The position numbers and the translations under genes are program-made. From Candidatus Thermochlorobacter aerophilus (GTDB taxonomy: Bacteria > Bacteroidota > Chlorobiia > Chlorobiales > Thermochlorobacteraceae), in assembly GCA_002794105.1 (NCBI GenBank), contig PHFL01000007.1, forward strand, positions 21,412 to 85,411: a stretch of 64,000 nt of DNA, in the 5' to 3' direction. Under the pieces are notes generated by a model. It was not told the DNA's origin. It saw only the letters and a list, made by a program, of their open reading frames with translations, and searched no databases. Shown piece after piece: positions 1 through 8,571 of the stretch (positions within the stretch are counted from its first letter, which is position 1; the number at the start of each line of letters is the position of its first letter).

Positions 1-1049
1 AAAAATTTCTGGGCATTGGGTTTTTTAATCGCAATTCACTGATTGCGTATCGCCATTTGAGCTGGTGCGAAGAGCCGATTGAGCGAGCGTTTTTCGTGCG
101 CCGATTGCGGCAAGCGTGGCAGTTGCGACAAGAGCTTTATCCTGAATCGCAGACCAATGCTTTCCGATTGGTGCACGGTGAATCGGACCGCTTGCCCGGT
201 TTGGTGGTGGATAAATTCGCCGACGTCTTTTCCATTCAGACCTTTTCAGCGGGTATGGAAGCGCGGCTTGATGAGATTTGTGCTGCACTCTGTGAGCTAT
301 TTTCACCAAGGGCGATTGTTTTGCGCAACGAATCGGAACTAAGAAAGCTGGAAGGCTTGCCGCAATACTCACGCCTTGCATTTGGGACGCTGGAAGGCAC
401 GGTCGAAGTGCACGATGCAGGGATTTGCTACGAAGTGGATGTGCTACATGGACACAAAACGGGCTTTTTTCTTGACCAGCGTGAAAACCGCAAGCGCATT
501 CGTCCATTTGCGCGTGGCAAGCGTGTGTTGGATGTCTTTACAAGCGATGGAGGCTTTGCACTCAATGCACTCTATGCTGGCGCCACTGAAGTGATAGCAA
601 TTGACGCTTCCAAAGAAGCGCTAAAGCGTGCACAGCGCAATGCAGAACGAAATGGCTTCAAAGGGTTGCAGGTGTTAGAAGGTGATGCCTTTCTTGTGCT
701 GGAAGAATTGGTCAAAAAAGGCGAGGTGTTCGATTTGGTGATTTTAGACCCGCCGAGCCTGACGAAATCAAAAAAGAATTTGCCCGTGGCGAAAAAAGCC
801 TATCAAAAGCTCAACAGCTTAGGCATGCGGCTGGTGCGTTCAGGTGGATACATGGCAACGGCGTCGTGTTCGCATCACTTGGCGGAAGCCGAGTTCTTGC
901 AAGTGTTAGCGCAAGCGGCATCGAGTGCTCGACGCGGCATCAAGGTATTGGAACGAGCCACGCAAGCCCCCGACCATCCTGTATTGCCTGCCATGCCTGA
1001 AACGCAGTATTTGAAATTTGCTCTGCTCTATGTGCAAGATGAAAATTAG
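1..1049 (+). CDS. Class I SAM-dependent rRNA methyltransferase, RlmI-like (5' truncated)
   Basis: The reading frame is open from the first bases of the window, reading G-F-F-N-R-N-S just before the first possible internal start (TTG at 57), so the gene begins outside the window and only its 5' end is missing. The protein matches the RlmI/RlmK-type 23S rRNA cytosine-C5 methyltransferases: a segment with [18 protein letters not shown], then the Rossmann SAM-binding motif [15 protein letters not shown], and the catalytic-region motif [12 protein letters not shown]. Family members methylate 23S rRNA using S-adenosylmethionine; the N-terminal PUA domain would lie mostly upstream. The stop overlaps the stop of the convergent tmk gene by 4 bases. 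Exact target nucleotide is not known from sequence. Confidence 0.85.
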   Translation, partial: KFLGIGFFNRNSLIAYRHLSWCEEPIERAFFVRRLRQAWQLRQELYPESQTNAFRLVHGESDRLPGLVVDKFADVFSIQTFSAGMEARLDEICAALCELFSPRAIVLRNESELRKLEGLPQYSRLAFGTLEGTVEVHDAGICYEVDVLHGHKTGFFLDQRENRKRIRPFARGKRVLDVFTSDGGFALNALYAGATEVIAIDASKEALKRAQRNAERNGFKGLQVLEGDAFLVLEELVKKGEVFDLVILDPPSLTKSKKNLPVAKKAYQKLNSLGMRLVRSGGYMATASCSHHLAEAEFLQVLAQAASSARRGIKVLERATQAPDHPVLPAMPETQYLKFALLYVQDEN

Positions 1050-1693
1050 CCAATGCCAAGTTTCTTCTGAAGATGAGAGACAATCTCGCGATGGAGTTCA
1101 GAGATAGGTCGTAGGGCATCGAGTTGAACAATCCGCTCTGGCTCTTGGCGAGCAAGGGTAAGATAGCCTTCCCGCACACGGTGATAAAAGTCCAGTCCAA
1201 AACGTTCCATGCGATCGAGCGGCAATTCATCTTTGCCATGCGCCAGTAGCAAAGATTTTTCAGAGAACTTGCGTGGCAAAGCATCTTCAGGGGGAATATC
1301 CAAGTAGAAGGTTAGCGCAGGCACGAGACCAAATGAGGCAATGCGGTTAACGGTGGTAACCATCTGCAAATCAAGACCGCGTCCGAAGCCTTGATAGGCA
1401 GTCGTAGAGTCATAGAATCGGTCGAGAATCACGATAGTGCCCTTTTGCAAAGCAGGTAGGATGAGGGTTTCACAGAGTTCAGCACGGCTGGCGGCAAAAA
1501 GTAGCAGTTCAGCCGTTGGATGAATGTCTTGCTTGCTTTCAAGGAGCAGGGCACGAATTTTTTCTGCCAGTGCTACGCCGCCCGGTTCGCGAAGGGCAAG
1601 GGCTTCAATGCCGCGCGTGTGAAAGTAAGTTTTGAGCAGATGAACTTGCGTCGACTTGCCGCTGCCATCTATACCTTCAAAGGAAATGAGCAT
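1046..1693 (-). CDS. tmk: Thymidylate kinase
   Basis: 215 residues, the usual length. It phosphorylates dTMP to dTDP with ATP in the cytoplasm, feeding DNA synthesis. The P-loop [11 protein letters not shown] is at residues 5-15, the DR-aromatic motif ([12 protein letters not shown]) at 91-102, with Phe in place of the more common Tyr, and a LID region with several Arg/Lys follows. ATG start leaves the P-loop at the correct distance from the N-terminus. It is first or lone in a minus-strand run, 24 bases downstream of the LOG-family gene, and overlaps the convergent methyltransferase by 4 bases. Confidence 0.95.
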   Translation of the reverse strand: MLISFEGIDGSGKSTQVHLLKTYFHTRGIEALALREPGGVALAEKIRALLLESKQDIHPTAELLLFAASRAELCETLILPALQKGTIVILDRFYDSTTAYQGFGRGLDLQMVTTVNRIASFGLVPALTFYLDIPPEDALPRKFSEKSLLLAHGKDELPLDRMERFGLDFYHRVREGYLTLARQEPERIVQLDALRPISELHREIVSHLQKKLGIG

Positions 1694-1717
1694 GTCGTAA
1701 AATGATGCTTCAGAAAA

Positions 1718-2320
1718 TTAAAGCAAATCTTTTGCAATCGGCGGTGCAGCAACCTGATGTTGCAGAATTTGTGTCAGCAAAGCAGAGGGAGAGTCGGAAA
1801 TCAGGAGTGCGGCACGATGACTTGGCTTGATGAAGCCTTCAGCCACAGCGTGGTCTAAAAATGCAATCAAGTGGTCGTAGTAGCCATTGATGTTGAGCAG
1901 CCCGCAAGGCTTTTGGTGAAAGCCTAATTGTGCCCAAGTCAAAATCTCGAAGAGTTCATCGAGTGTGCCTAAGCCGCCAGAGAGAGCGATGAAGGCATCG
2001 GAGAGTTCAGCCATTTGGGCTTTGCGTTCGTGCATAGAGTGCACGACCACAAGTTGCGTAAGGGAGCGATGCGCTGATTCTTTTTGAACCAGCGCTTCAG
2101 GAATGACGCCAATCACTTCGCCGCCGCAGGCTAAGACGGTATCGGCAATAACGCCCATGAGTCCAAGATGTCCGCCGCCGTAAATGAGGCGGAGACGGTG
2201 CTGTGCAAGGGCTTGACCGAGGGCAATTGCCGCTTCACGGTGTGAAGGATGAAACCCAGTGCGCGACCCACAATAGACGCAGATGCTCTGGATATACGGC
2301 GATAGCGAAGAGGTTGTCAT
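1718..2320 (-). CDS. LOG family protein (cytokinin riboside 5'-monophosphate phosphoribohydrolase-like)
   Basis: 200 residues from the ATG at 2320; the frame stays open further upstream but that part overlaps the VOC gene and has no family similarity. The fold is the Rossmann-like LOG/TIGR00730 type: YGGGHLGLMG at 47-56, the MHERK segment at 96-100, and SGGLGTLDE at 114-122. Family enzymes cleave nucleoside 5'-monophosphates to free base and ribose 5-phosphate; many bacterial members are of unknown substrate. The normally conserved PGGxGTxxE motif has Ser instead of the first Pro here, while the catalytic Arg and Glu remain. A promoter-like element lies at 2353-2383. Confidence 0.88.
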   Translation of the reverse strand: MTTSSLSPYIQSICVYCGSRTGFHPSHREAAIALGQALAQHRLRLIYGGGHLGLMGVIADTVLACGGEVIGVIPEALVQKESAHRSLTQLVVVHSMHERKAQMAELSDAFIALSGGLGTLDELFEILTWAQLGFHQKPCGLLNINGYYDHLIAFLDHAVAEGFIKPSHRAALLISDSPSALLTQILQHQVAAPPIAKDLL

Positions 2321-2352
2321 TACCGATGCTTTGGCAGGTTTGCGTGGCAGCG

Positions 2353-2383
2353 CAAAGATACGCAAAGTCTTCCAAGTAAGAAA
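2353..2383 (-). promoter_or_regulatory. Candidate Bacteroidota/Chlorobiota-type promoter for the LOG-family gene
   Basis: On the minus strand, TTTC at 2383-2380 is followed after 19 bases by TATCTTTG (2360-2353), fitting the -33 TTTG / -7 TAnnTTTG consensus with one mismatch. It lies between the VOC stop and the LOG start, 33 bases upstream of the latter's ATG. Confidence 0.45.
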
Positions 2384-2393
2384 GAGCCCGCGC

Positions 2394-2900
2394 TTACTTG
2401 CGACTGCGACGACGCTTTGGAACAGTAGGAGTTGCAGGCTGAGGCTGTGCTTCGGATTTGGGTTTGCGACCGCGCCGACGAGAAGAAGGCATATCAGGAT
2501 TGGTATCATCAGTAGGAAACACTTCGCCTGTTGAGGAGTAAATCTCGACCAAATTTCCATCAGGGTCGAGAATAAAGAAGGCACGCCCATCGCGTCGCTT
2601 GGCAGGAGGGGTAAGAATGTGGACATTCTGGTTTTTCAGATACACAGCGGCGGCATCGACTTCCTCATCGGTTTCCAGACGCAAGCCAAAGTGGTCGACG
2701 CGAATATCGCGTGCTTCTTCTGGGCTGGGCGTCTCGGCGCGCACAAGCACAAGCATATCTCCGCCAGCCTCTAAGTAGGTCATGTTGATACCAAGCCGAT
2801 GATGTAGCTTGAAGCCAATGATTTTGGTATAGAACTCCTCGGAGCGACGCAGGTCGTTGACGCGTAAAGTAATTTGACTGATGCCAGTAAGTTTAAGCAT
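2394..2900 (-). CDS. VOC (glyoxalase/bleomycin-resistance fold) protein with basic AT-hook-like tail
   Basis: 168 residues from the ATG at 2900 (an in-frame TTG at 2915 is less likely). Residues 3-123 form one vicinal-oxygen-chelate unit: FYTKIIGFKL near the start, VDHFGLRLE in the middle, and FILDPDGNLVEIYS at the end, which carries the usual metal-binding Glu. Such proteins are lyases, dioxygenases or antibiotic-binding proteins; the substrate is not predictable. Residues 124-168 are an unusual low-complexity extension ending in Arg/Lys clusters, with RRRGRKPK (141-148) resembling an AT-hook, and a terminal KRRRSRK. This tail suggests nucleic-acid or ribosome association (inference). It follows rpoZ on the same strand. 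Confidence 0.85.
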   Translation of the reverse strand: MLKLTGISQITLRVNDLRRSEEFYTKIIGFKLHHRLGINMTYLEAGGDMLVLVRAETPSPEEARDIRVDHFGLRLETDEEVDAAAVYLKNQNVHILTPPAKRRDGRAFFILDPDGNLVEIYSSTGEVFPTDDTNPDMPSSRRRGRKPKSEAQPQPATPTVPKRRRSRK

Positions 2901-2925
2901 ATAGAAAAAAGCCAAAAATGTTCAA

Positions 2926-3243
2926 CTACTTGCGGCGTGTAGGTATATCACGATATTCAAACGTGTAGGCTTTATTTTCATATTCGTTAATAGCAAGAAT
3001 TGTAGGTTTAGGCATCTTTTCATACTTGAGGCTGATAGCAACTTGTTCGGGGAACACACGGTCAGCCTCGGCTTCGTTGGCAGGGTTGCGAGCTCGAGCT
3101 TTATATGGTGCAAGTTTCTCTTCAAGCTCTATGCGATGCTGCTCGTTAATTTCCTTGGCTCGACGAGCCATAGCCACAACCACTTCGTAGATGTTGTTGG
3201 ATTGATGCATAATCTTTGAAAAATCTATAACCTTGACAGGCAT
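2926..3243 (-). CDS. rpoZ: DNA-directed RNA polymerase omega subunit
   Basis: 105 residues. The N-terminal half (NNIYEVVVAMARRAKEIN) matches the RpoZ core that wraps the beta-prime C-terminus and aids RNA polymerase assembly. The C-terminal half, with FPEQVAISLKYEKMPKPT, is of the type seen in Bacteroidota/Chlorobiota omega subunits and is longer than E. coli's conserved core. The gene sits 14 bases downstream of gmk, the widely conserved gmk-rpoZ arrangement, which supports the call. ATG start. Confidence 0.88.
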   Translation of the reverse strand: MPVKVIDFSKIMHQSNNIYEVVVAMARRAKEINEQHRIELEEKLAPYKARARNPANEAEADRVFPEQVAISLKYEKMPKPTILAINEYENKAYTFEYRDIPTRRK

Positions 3244-3257
3244 AGTGAATGTTAGGT

Positions 3258-3890
3258 CTATGGTTCTGAGTTAATAAATTTATCAATTAAGGATTTCACT
3301 TCATCAATTGCTTTCTGAAGCGAATCGTTGACGACAACGGCATCAAACTGATTACAAAACGAAAGTTCATACTCTGCACGTTCTAAGCGACGTTGAATCG
3401 CTTCGGGCGTTTCCGTGCGTCTGGACATCAGGCGCGAGCGCAAGACCTCCAGACTTGGTGGCTTGATGAAAATCAGCAAAGCACGCGGACCATAGAGCTT
3501 CTTGACTGCCATAGAGCCATGAACATCTAAGTCTAAAAGCAGATGCTTGCCACTGGAAAGCGCATGCTCAGCAACAGACTTCAGGGTACCGTAGTAATTA
3601 TCAAAATGCTTGGAGTATTCGATAAACTCGCCGCGCTGCAATTTTTCTTCAAACTCGGATTTGGAAATAAAATAATACTCTCGCCCGTTTTGTTCACCTT
3701 CACGTATGGGACGTGTGGTGGCGGAGACTGAAAACGAGATGTTCGGAAAAGCTTCTAAAATAGCCTTTGCAATGGTGGATTTGCCTGTACCAGAAGGTGC
3801 AGCAAAGACAATAAGCTTGCCTTGTTGCGGCGTATCAGACTTTGGCAGTGTGGTGGCATGAGCAACAGACTCTGATTCCGAAACAGCCAT
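3258..3890 (-). CDS. gmk: Guanylate kinase
   Basis: 210 residues from ATG at 3890; a TTG at 3938 would give 226 and overlap yicC. The enzyme converts GMP to GDP with ATP. The P-loop APSGTGKST is at 31-39, followed by SVSATTRPIREGEQNGREYYF, the classic GMP-binding segment with Arg and Tyr residues, and FIEYSKHFDNYYGT. Residues 1-24 before the domain are Ser/Ala/Thr-rich and probably disordered. It lies between yicC and rpoZ on the same strand, the common yicC-gmk-rpoZ order. Confidence 0.95.
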   Translation of the reverse strand: MAVSESESVAHATTLPKSDTPQQGKLIVFAAPSGTGKSTIAKAILEAFPNISFSVSATTRPIREGEQNGREYYFISKSEFEEKLQRGEFIEYSKHFDNYYGTLKSVAEHALSSGKHLLLDLDVHGSMAVKKLYGPRALLIFIKPPSLEVLRSRLMSRRTETPEAIQRRLERAEYELSFCNQFDAVVVNDSLQKAIDEVKSLIDKFINSEP

Positions 3891-3930
3891 GTCTTTCAGA
3901 AAGCTTTGGCAAAGATAAGGAGAAACTGAG

Positions 3931-4815
3931 TTACTCAATGTTCTGAACTTGTTCGCGAATTTTCTCCAACTCTTCTTTCAAAAAAACAACTGCCTGCGAA
4001 ATTTCTGCATTTTGTGATTTAGCTGCAATAGTGTTTGCTTCGCGGTTCTGTTCCTGCAAAAGAAAACTAAGACGCCGTCCGGGGGCATCGTATTGATGAA
4101 GCGTTTCAAGAAAGAATTTGTTATGGCTACGAAATCGCACGCATTCTTCAGTAATGTCAGCTTTATCGGCTAAGAGCACGATTTCCAGCTCAAGCCGTTC
4201 TCGGCTTACCTTGGAGTCATCGGCAAGAATCTCGCGAACTCTGGCACGCAATTTTTCACGTGTGGCTTCAATAGTTTTCGCTGATAGGTCACTGATGTAG
4301 TCCAAGGTTTGCTCAATTCGTGCAATGCGTGCCTCAAAATCGCGTCGGAGCTCTTCGCCTTCTTTTCGGCGCATCTCTCGCACGGCTTGCACAGCGTGAG
4401 TAATCGCCTTGCAGATGACCTGCCACTCTCGCTCAGCAAGCTCAGGTTCTTCCTGCACCGATTCAAACATGTCAGAAAATTTCAACAAGTGATCGAGCGT
4501 AATAGGCGATGTAATTCCCGCCGCTTCTTTGATGGCATGCAAGAGCGAAACATAACTTTTGATAACTTCAGGCTTGATACGCACGGGCAAAGGTGCCGAA
4601 GCATCTCGCTCAAGCTGAACAGAGACTGAAATCTTGCCGCGCTGCAATTCCTTTCGGACGAGCTCACGTGCTTCAAACTCACGGGCACTAAACTCGCGCG
4701 GCAACTTGACCGAAATTTCCACAAACCGACTATTGATTGAGCGAATCTCGGCTATGGCACGCAGACCGTTTTCGGCATACTCTCCTCTGCCGTAACCGGT
4801 CATACTCTCAATCAT
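3931..4815 (-). CDS. yicC: YicC family endoribonuclease-like protein
   Basis: 294 residues from ATG at 4815, matching the family's usual ~290; the longer frame to 4905 lacks similarity. The start MIESMTGYGRGE and the C-terminal segment QEQNREANTIAAKSQ are the two family signatures, with a central helical region containing RRKEGEEL. E. coli YicC is a hexameric endoribonuclease that influences sRNA turnover; here the role is inferred by family. It is the first gene of the yicC-gmk-rpoZ group. Confidence 0.92.
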   Translation of the reverse strand: MIESMTGYGRGEYAENGLRAIAEIRSINSRFVEISVKLPREFSAREFEARELVRKELQRGKISVSVQLERDASAPLPVRIKPEVIKSYVSLLHAIKEAAGITSPITLDHLLKFSDMFESVQEEPELAEREWQVICKAITHAVQAVREMRRKEGEELRRDFEARIARIEQTLDYISDLSAKTIEATREKLRARVREILADDSKVSRERLELEIVLLADKADITEECVRFRSHNKFFLETLHQYDAPGRRLSFLLQEQNREANTIAAKSQNAEISQAVVFLKEELEKIREQVQNIE

Positions 4816-5133
4816 GAAATGCTCTCTTCTCGCTTGAATGAAGTTGATAGATGCTAACCTGGGTAAAGCTTGTATGTACTGCAGAGAACCGTAAGATACA
4901 GCCAAAGAAAATTTTCAGCAACATGGCAGAAGTAACTGTGTGGTAAAGACTTAACTGCGGGCGAAAACGGCAACTGAGGTAATTTATGGCAGAGCTGTGC
5001 CAAATTTTTTTGGCAAACTGCACCCTGTTTGCTGGTGCAGGCATGCCTTGCCTACTAAGAAACGAAAGGGCGCAGCAATTTCTCCTAACAAACAGCAAAG
5101 CACGCAAGACACTTATGGAAGCACAAATTCTGT
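4816..5133. other. Divergent intergenic region with tandem hairpins, no gene seen
   Basis: 318 bases between yicC (minus) and the GH13-like gene (plus). Short open frames here have no recognisable product. The only structure I see is a pair of adjacent inverted repeats at 4998-5040, listed separately. No promoter matching TTTG-N19-TAnnTTTG was found by eye. Confidence 0.6.
4998..5040. other. Two adjacent inverted repeats
   Basis: TGCCAAA/TTTGGCA (4998-5015, 4-base T loop) is followed two bases later by CTGCACC/GGTGCAG (5018-5040, 9-base loop). Both have perfect 7-bp stems. They could form an RNA element in the 5' leader of the GH13-like gene or a terminator of a short upstream transcript; function unknown. 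Confidence 0.4.
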
Positions 5134-7197
5134 GTGCTATTTGCTTTTGGAAGTCTTGCTCAACTCGGGTGCAGAGCGAAAGATTTTCAGTTTAAGGAAT
5201 TTGAAATAAATTTGCTCCCTTATCTCAAGAAGTACAAAAGCTTAAAGGAGATGTCTCTTGAAAAACTGCGAGCGGCATTGCGTTCGCTCAAGCGCTACGA
5301 GCAGCCCTACTATGTTCCTACACTATGGCATAAAGGCACATTAGGCATAGAAGCCGTAGAGCCTGCCCGATACTACTTATCCATCATTGAAAGCATTTTG
5401 GACATGCCCAAAGCCGCATGCATTGGAGAAGAGACAAACAACACAGGCAGCAACGCTGAGCACTTAAGCAGGGGCGAGTGGTCTCGTTTGGCAGTTGTCT
5501 ACAACCTATTTGTGCGCACTGCTACGGCATTTGACCATAATCAGAACCGCCAATTGGATTTAGAGACACCAAATACCCTCCGTGAGACGGGCACCTTTCT
5601 TAAGGCGATTGCGCTGCTACCATACATCAAAAACTTGGGCGCAAACACAGTGCACCTTTTGCCTATCACCGCAATTGGCAGCGATGGCAACAAAGGCAAC
5701 TTGGGCTCACCATATGCAATCAAAAATCCTTACAAACTCGATGAGCGTCTATCGGAGCCAATACTTGGACTCACGGTGGAAGAAGAATTTCGCGCCTTTG
5801 TAGAGGCTGCGCATCGCTTGGGCATACGAGTTGTCGTGGAGTTCGTGTTTCGCACCGCCGCCAAAGACAGCGATTGGATAAAAGAACATCCTGAATGGTT
5901 TTATTGGATTAAAAGCCACATTCAAGACCGCCCGCAAGGCGCATTCGATGAAGAGCGATACGGCAATCCAATTTTTACCGCTGAAGAGCTGTCGCAGATT
6001 TTGGAAAAAGTTGAAAGACACGATTTTCATAATCTGCCAGAACCGCACGCTGTCTATCGCTCGTTTTTTACAGAAGTGCCACAGACTGTAGAACTGCGAG
6101 ACGGTCGATACATCGGTCGCACCAAGTCGGGAGTAGAGTGCCGCATTCCCGGAGCATTTGCCGATTGGCCCCCGCAGGACACACAGCCACCTTGGAACGA
6201 TGTAACATACCTGAAGCTCTACACGCATCCACACTACAATTACATTGCCTACAACACCGTCAGGATGTATGAAGCCAACTTAGCAAAGCCAGAGTATATC
6301 AATCAGCCGCTGTGGGAGAAAATCATCGGCATCATTCCCTACTACCAAGATGCCTTTGACATCGATGGCGTGATGATTGACATGGGACATGCACTGCCGA
6401 CTTTGCTCAAACAATCCATGGTAGCGGCAGCGCGTGAGAAAAATCCAAACTTTGCATTTTGGGATGAAAACTTTGCCGCCACCGCCAAAAGCCGAATCGA
6501 AGGCTACAATGCCGTCATTGGTTCTATGCCATTTGTTGCACATGAGATAAGAAATTTGACAAAGATGCTCGCCGAGTGGGCAAAAGATGGTGTAGCGATT
6601 CCAAGTTTTGCAACTGCTGAAAGCCACAATACGCCTCGTGCGGCAGCGCGCTTCGGTGGCGGTGCAGCGGGACGAGCATTTTCAAAGTTTATATTCGGCT
6701 TGAGTGCCGTCTTGCCAGCTATTCCATTCATTCACAATGGGGCAGAAATTTGTGAGTACTATCCTATCAATACTGGCTTAGGATTTTCATCGGATGAGTT
6801 GCAGCATTTCCCATCGCACCGATTGCCACTGTTTAGTGCGTTTGCATTCGATTGGGAAAGAGCTAATGAGCAAGTGCCTCTCAACGACTTTATTGCAAAA
6901 GTGATGAGCGTGCGTCAAAGATATCGTGATGTCTTAACTAATCATTCAGCAGGTTCTATGGCAGTGCTTAGCGATGGGCTTTCGCCAGTAGTAGTGCTAA
7001 CAAGGCAAGTGGGTAAAACGAAACTGCTCTATGTGGGCAATGCAAATGTGGAAGCGCGTGAGCAAATTAAAATTCCGCTCTCGACTTCAAGAGCAGTGCT
7101 TGAGGATTTGTTTTCAGGCAAAGTGCTAAATGTAGAAGCCAACTTGCTTAGCGTGGAACTGGCTGCAGGCGAAAGTGCACTTTTTGAAATTTCTTAA
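5134..7197 (+). CDS. GH13 (alpha-amylase superfamily) protein, GlgE-like in part, with altered catalytic signatures
   Basis: 687 residues if the GTG at 5134 is used; the ATG at 5251 has AAAGGAG directly against it, too close for a normal ribosome site, so the start is uncertain. A (beta/alpha)8 glucan-enzyme barrel is evident: LGANTVHLLPITAIG (168-182), GSPYAIKNPY (191-200), RLGIRVVVEFVF (228-239). KDSDWIKEHPEWF (244-256) resembles the maltosyltransferase GlgE. The putative nucleophile is D416 in DGVMIDMGH, but the near-invariant Arg two residues before it is Met; E445 (FWDENF) is the likely acid/base; the region IV Asp is Asn in ESHNTPR; the region I Asn-His is Arg-Thr. A beta-sandwich C-terminal domain ends the protein. 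A PfkB kinase follows after 22 bases, probably in the same transcript. It may act on alpha-glucan or a phosphorylated sugar; activity unproven. Confidence 0.75.
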   Translation: MLFAFGSLAQLGCRAKDFQFKEFEINLLPYLKKYKSLKEMSLEKLRAALRSLKRYEQPYYVPTLWHKGTLGIEAVEPARYYLSIIESILDMPKAACIGEETNNTGSNAEHLSRGEWSRLAVVYNLFVRTATAFDHNQNRQLDLETPNTLRETGTFLKAIALLPYIKNLGANTVHLLPITAIGSDGNKGNLGSPYAIKNPYKLDERLSEPILGLTVEEEFRAFVEAAHRLGIRVVVEFVFRTAAKDSDWIKEHPEWFYWIKSHIQDRPQGAFDEERYGNPIFTAEELSQILEKVERHDFHNLPEPHAVYRSFFTEVPQTVELRDGRYIGRTKSGVECRIPGAFADWPPQDTQPPWNDVTYLKLYTHPHYNYIAYNTVRMYEANLAKPEYINQPLWEKIIGIIPYYQDAFDIDGVMIDMGHALPTLLKQSMVAAAREKNPNFAFWDENFAATAKSRIEGYNAVIGSMPFVAHEIRNLTKMLAEWAKDGVAIPSFATAESHNTPRAAARFGGGAAGRAFSKFIFGLSAVLPAIPFIHNGAEICEYYPINTGLGFSSDELQHFPSHRLPLFSAFAFDWERANEQVPLNDFIAKVMSVRQRYRDVLTNHSAGSMAVLSDGLSPVVVLTRQVGKTKLLYVGNANVEAREQIKIPLSTSRAVLEDLFSGKVLNVEANLLSVELAAGESALFEIS

Positions 7198-7219
7198 CTT
7201 TTAACAAAAGCATCAAGCT

Positions 7220-8131
7220 ATGTCGTTACTTGTTGTTGGTTCACTGGCTTTTGATGACCTTGAAACGCCCTTTGGCAGCTCAAAAAACACGCTGGGTGGC
7301 TCTGCCACATACATTGCCCTTGCCGCAAGCTTCTTCATTGATGAAATTCACATGGTCGGTGTGGTTGGTGAAGATTTTGGCGAAGACAATCTCAATCTGT
7401 TTCGAGAACGAAACATTGACTTAGGCGGAGTAAAAGTTGTGCCAAACGGCAAAACCTTCCGCTGGGCAGGGCGATATCACTACGACATGAACACGCGCGA
7501 CACGATTGAAACTCAACTCAATGTGCTGGCAGATTTCGATGCTGTCATACCGCATCAGTATCAGCAAGCCAAGTATGTCTGCTTGGGAAATATCGACCCT
7601 GTCTTGCAAAAGAAGGTGCTCTCGCAAGTCTCTCGCCCAAAGTTAGTCGTCTGCGACACCATGAATTTCTGGATTGAGGGCAAACCTAAAGAGCTACAAG
7701 AAACACTGCAGTTGGTCGATGTCTTTATCATCAACGATAGCGAGGCGCGTCTTTTGGCAAAAGAGCCCAATTTGATTAAGTGCGCACGTCTCATTCGTGA
7801 AATGGGACCTAAAACGCTCATTATCAAAAAAGGCGAACATGGCGCATTGCTCTTTACCGACAATGGCGTGTTTTCTGCTCCTGCTTATCCGCTGGAGTTT
7901 ATCTACGACCCAACTGGCGCAGGCGACACCTTTGCAGGCGGCTTTACGGGATACCTTGCCAAAGTGGGCGAAATCAATGAGATGACGCTTCGTAAAGCTG
8001 TGCTCTATGGCAGCACGATGGCAAGTTTCTGCGTTGAGCGCTTCGGTGCCGAGCGTCTGTTTGAACTCAGCCCACTGGAGATTACCGACCGCTATCAAAG
8101 CTTCTTAGAACTTTCACGCATAGAAGAGTAA
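7220..8131 (+). CDS. PfkB/ribokinase family carbohydrate kinase
   Basis: 303 residues. The N-terminal GGSATYIALAAS (26-37) and the C-terminal DPTGAGDTFAGGF (230-242), with catalytic Asp at 236 and the anion hole GAGD, define the family. These enzymes transfer ATP phosphate to a hydroxymethyl group of a sugar or nucleoside. I cannot name the substrate; the short N-terminal segment lacking a long lid suggests the ribokinase-like group rather than phosphofructokinase. The close position behind the GH13-like gene suggests a shared carbohydrate role. Its 3' end overlaps the convergent GGCT gene by 37 bases. Confidence 0.88.
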   Translation: MSLLVVGSLAFDDLETPFGSSKNTLGGSATYIALAASFFIDEIHMVGVVGEDFGEDNLNLFRERNIDLGGVKVVPNGKTFRWAGRYHYDMNTRDTIETQLNVLADFDAVIPHQYQQAKYVCLGNIDPVLQKKVLSQVSRPKLVVCDTMNFWIEGKPKELQETLQLVDVFIINDSEARLLAKEPNLIKCARLIREMGPKTLIIKKGEHGALLFTDNGVFSAPAYPLEFIYDPTGAGDTFAGGFTGYLAKVGEINEMTLRKAVLYGSTMASFCVERFGAERLFELSPLEITDRYQSFLELSRIEE

Positions 8132-8496
8132 TACCGACGGTAATCGCCATGAGCAATGCGCCAGTGCTCATGAACAGGACCGTTGTAAAAGTAAGCGAAT
8201 GCCGTCGTGGTGCGCCCATCGCTCATGCAAGTTACCTCTACAAGGCGACGCACATAGAGACTGTTTATTTCATCATCTGGCTTGTAGTCTTCTACGGCGT
8301 CAATCTGTGCCAAGGTCTGTGCATCGACCTCGTAGAGTTCGCCCATCACGAACGATGAGCCCGCTTTGATGCCCGGATAACGACCCAAATCATAGAGTTC
8401 AGCTTGAAGACGCGCGGCATCCAAATAACGGCTCTGCTTGAGATAGCGATGGCGACTCATGCCGCGCATCAGCGTGCCATAGACAAATAGCTTCAT
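8095..8496 (-). CDS. Gamma-glutamylcyclotransferase-fold (AIG2-like) protein
   Basis: 133 residues from the ATG at 8496 (another ATG at 8517 adds seven residues). The start MKLFVYGTLMRGMSRH is the family signature YGTLxxG, followed by a beta-barrel with GRYPGI and GELYEVD, and the conserved acidic residue region around AQIDAVEDY. The family includes gamma-glutamylcyclotransferases and gamma-glutamylamine cyclotransferases, which release 5-oxoproline from gamma-glutamyl compounds; substrate unknown here. Convergent with and overlapping the PfkB gene by 37 bases. Confidence 0.85.
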   Translation of the reverse strand: MKLFVYGTLMRGMSRHRYLKQSRYLDAARLQAELYDLGRYPGIKAGSSFVMGELYEVDAQTLAQIDAVEDYKPDDEINSLYVRRLVEVTCMSDGRTTTAFAYFYNGPVHEHWRIAHGDYRRYYSSMRESSKKL

Positions 8497-8571
8497 GGCG
8501 GCAAAATCATCTGGCATGAGAAATGAAGTATTGAAAAAGTAGGTTAGCTCGACGGAAAGTCAAAATCAACA

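Noticed and set aside
4986..5209. Short overlapping open frames of about 70 residues before the GH13-like gene
   Set aside because: They overlap each other, run over the hairpins, and lack any domain or ribosome site.
5749..6234. A 161-residue minus-strand frame within the GH13-like gene
   Set aside because: Antisense to conserved barrel motifs, no ribosome site or similarity.
7220..8131. Assigning the PfkB protein as adenosine kinase serving the metK-ahcY pathway
   Set aside because: Only the general PfkB motifs are visible, the genes are 48 kb apart, and no nucleoside-specific signature could be confirmed.
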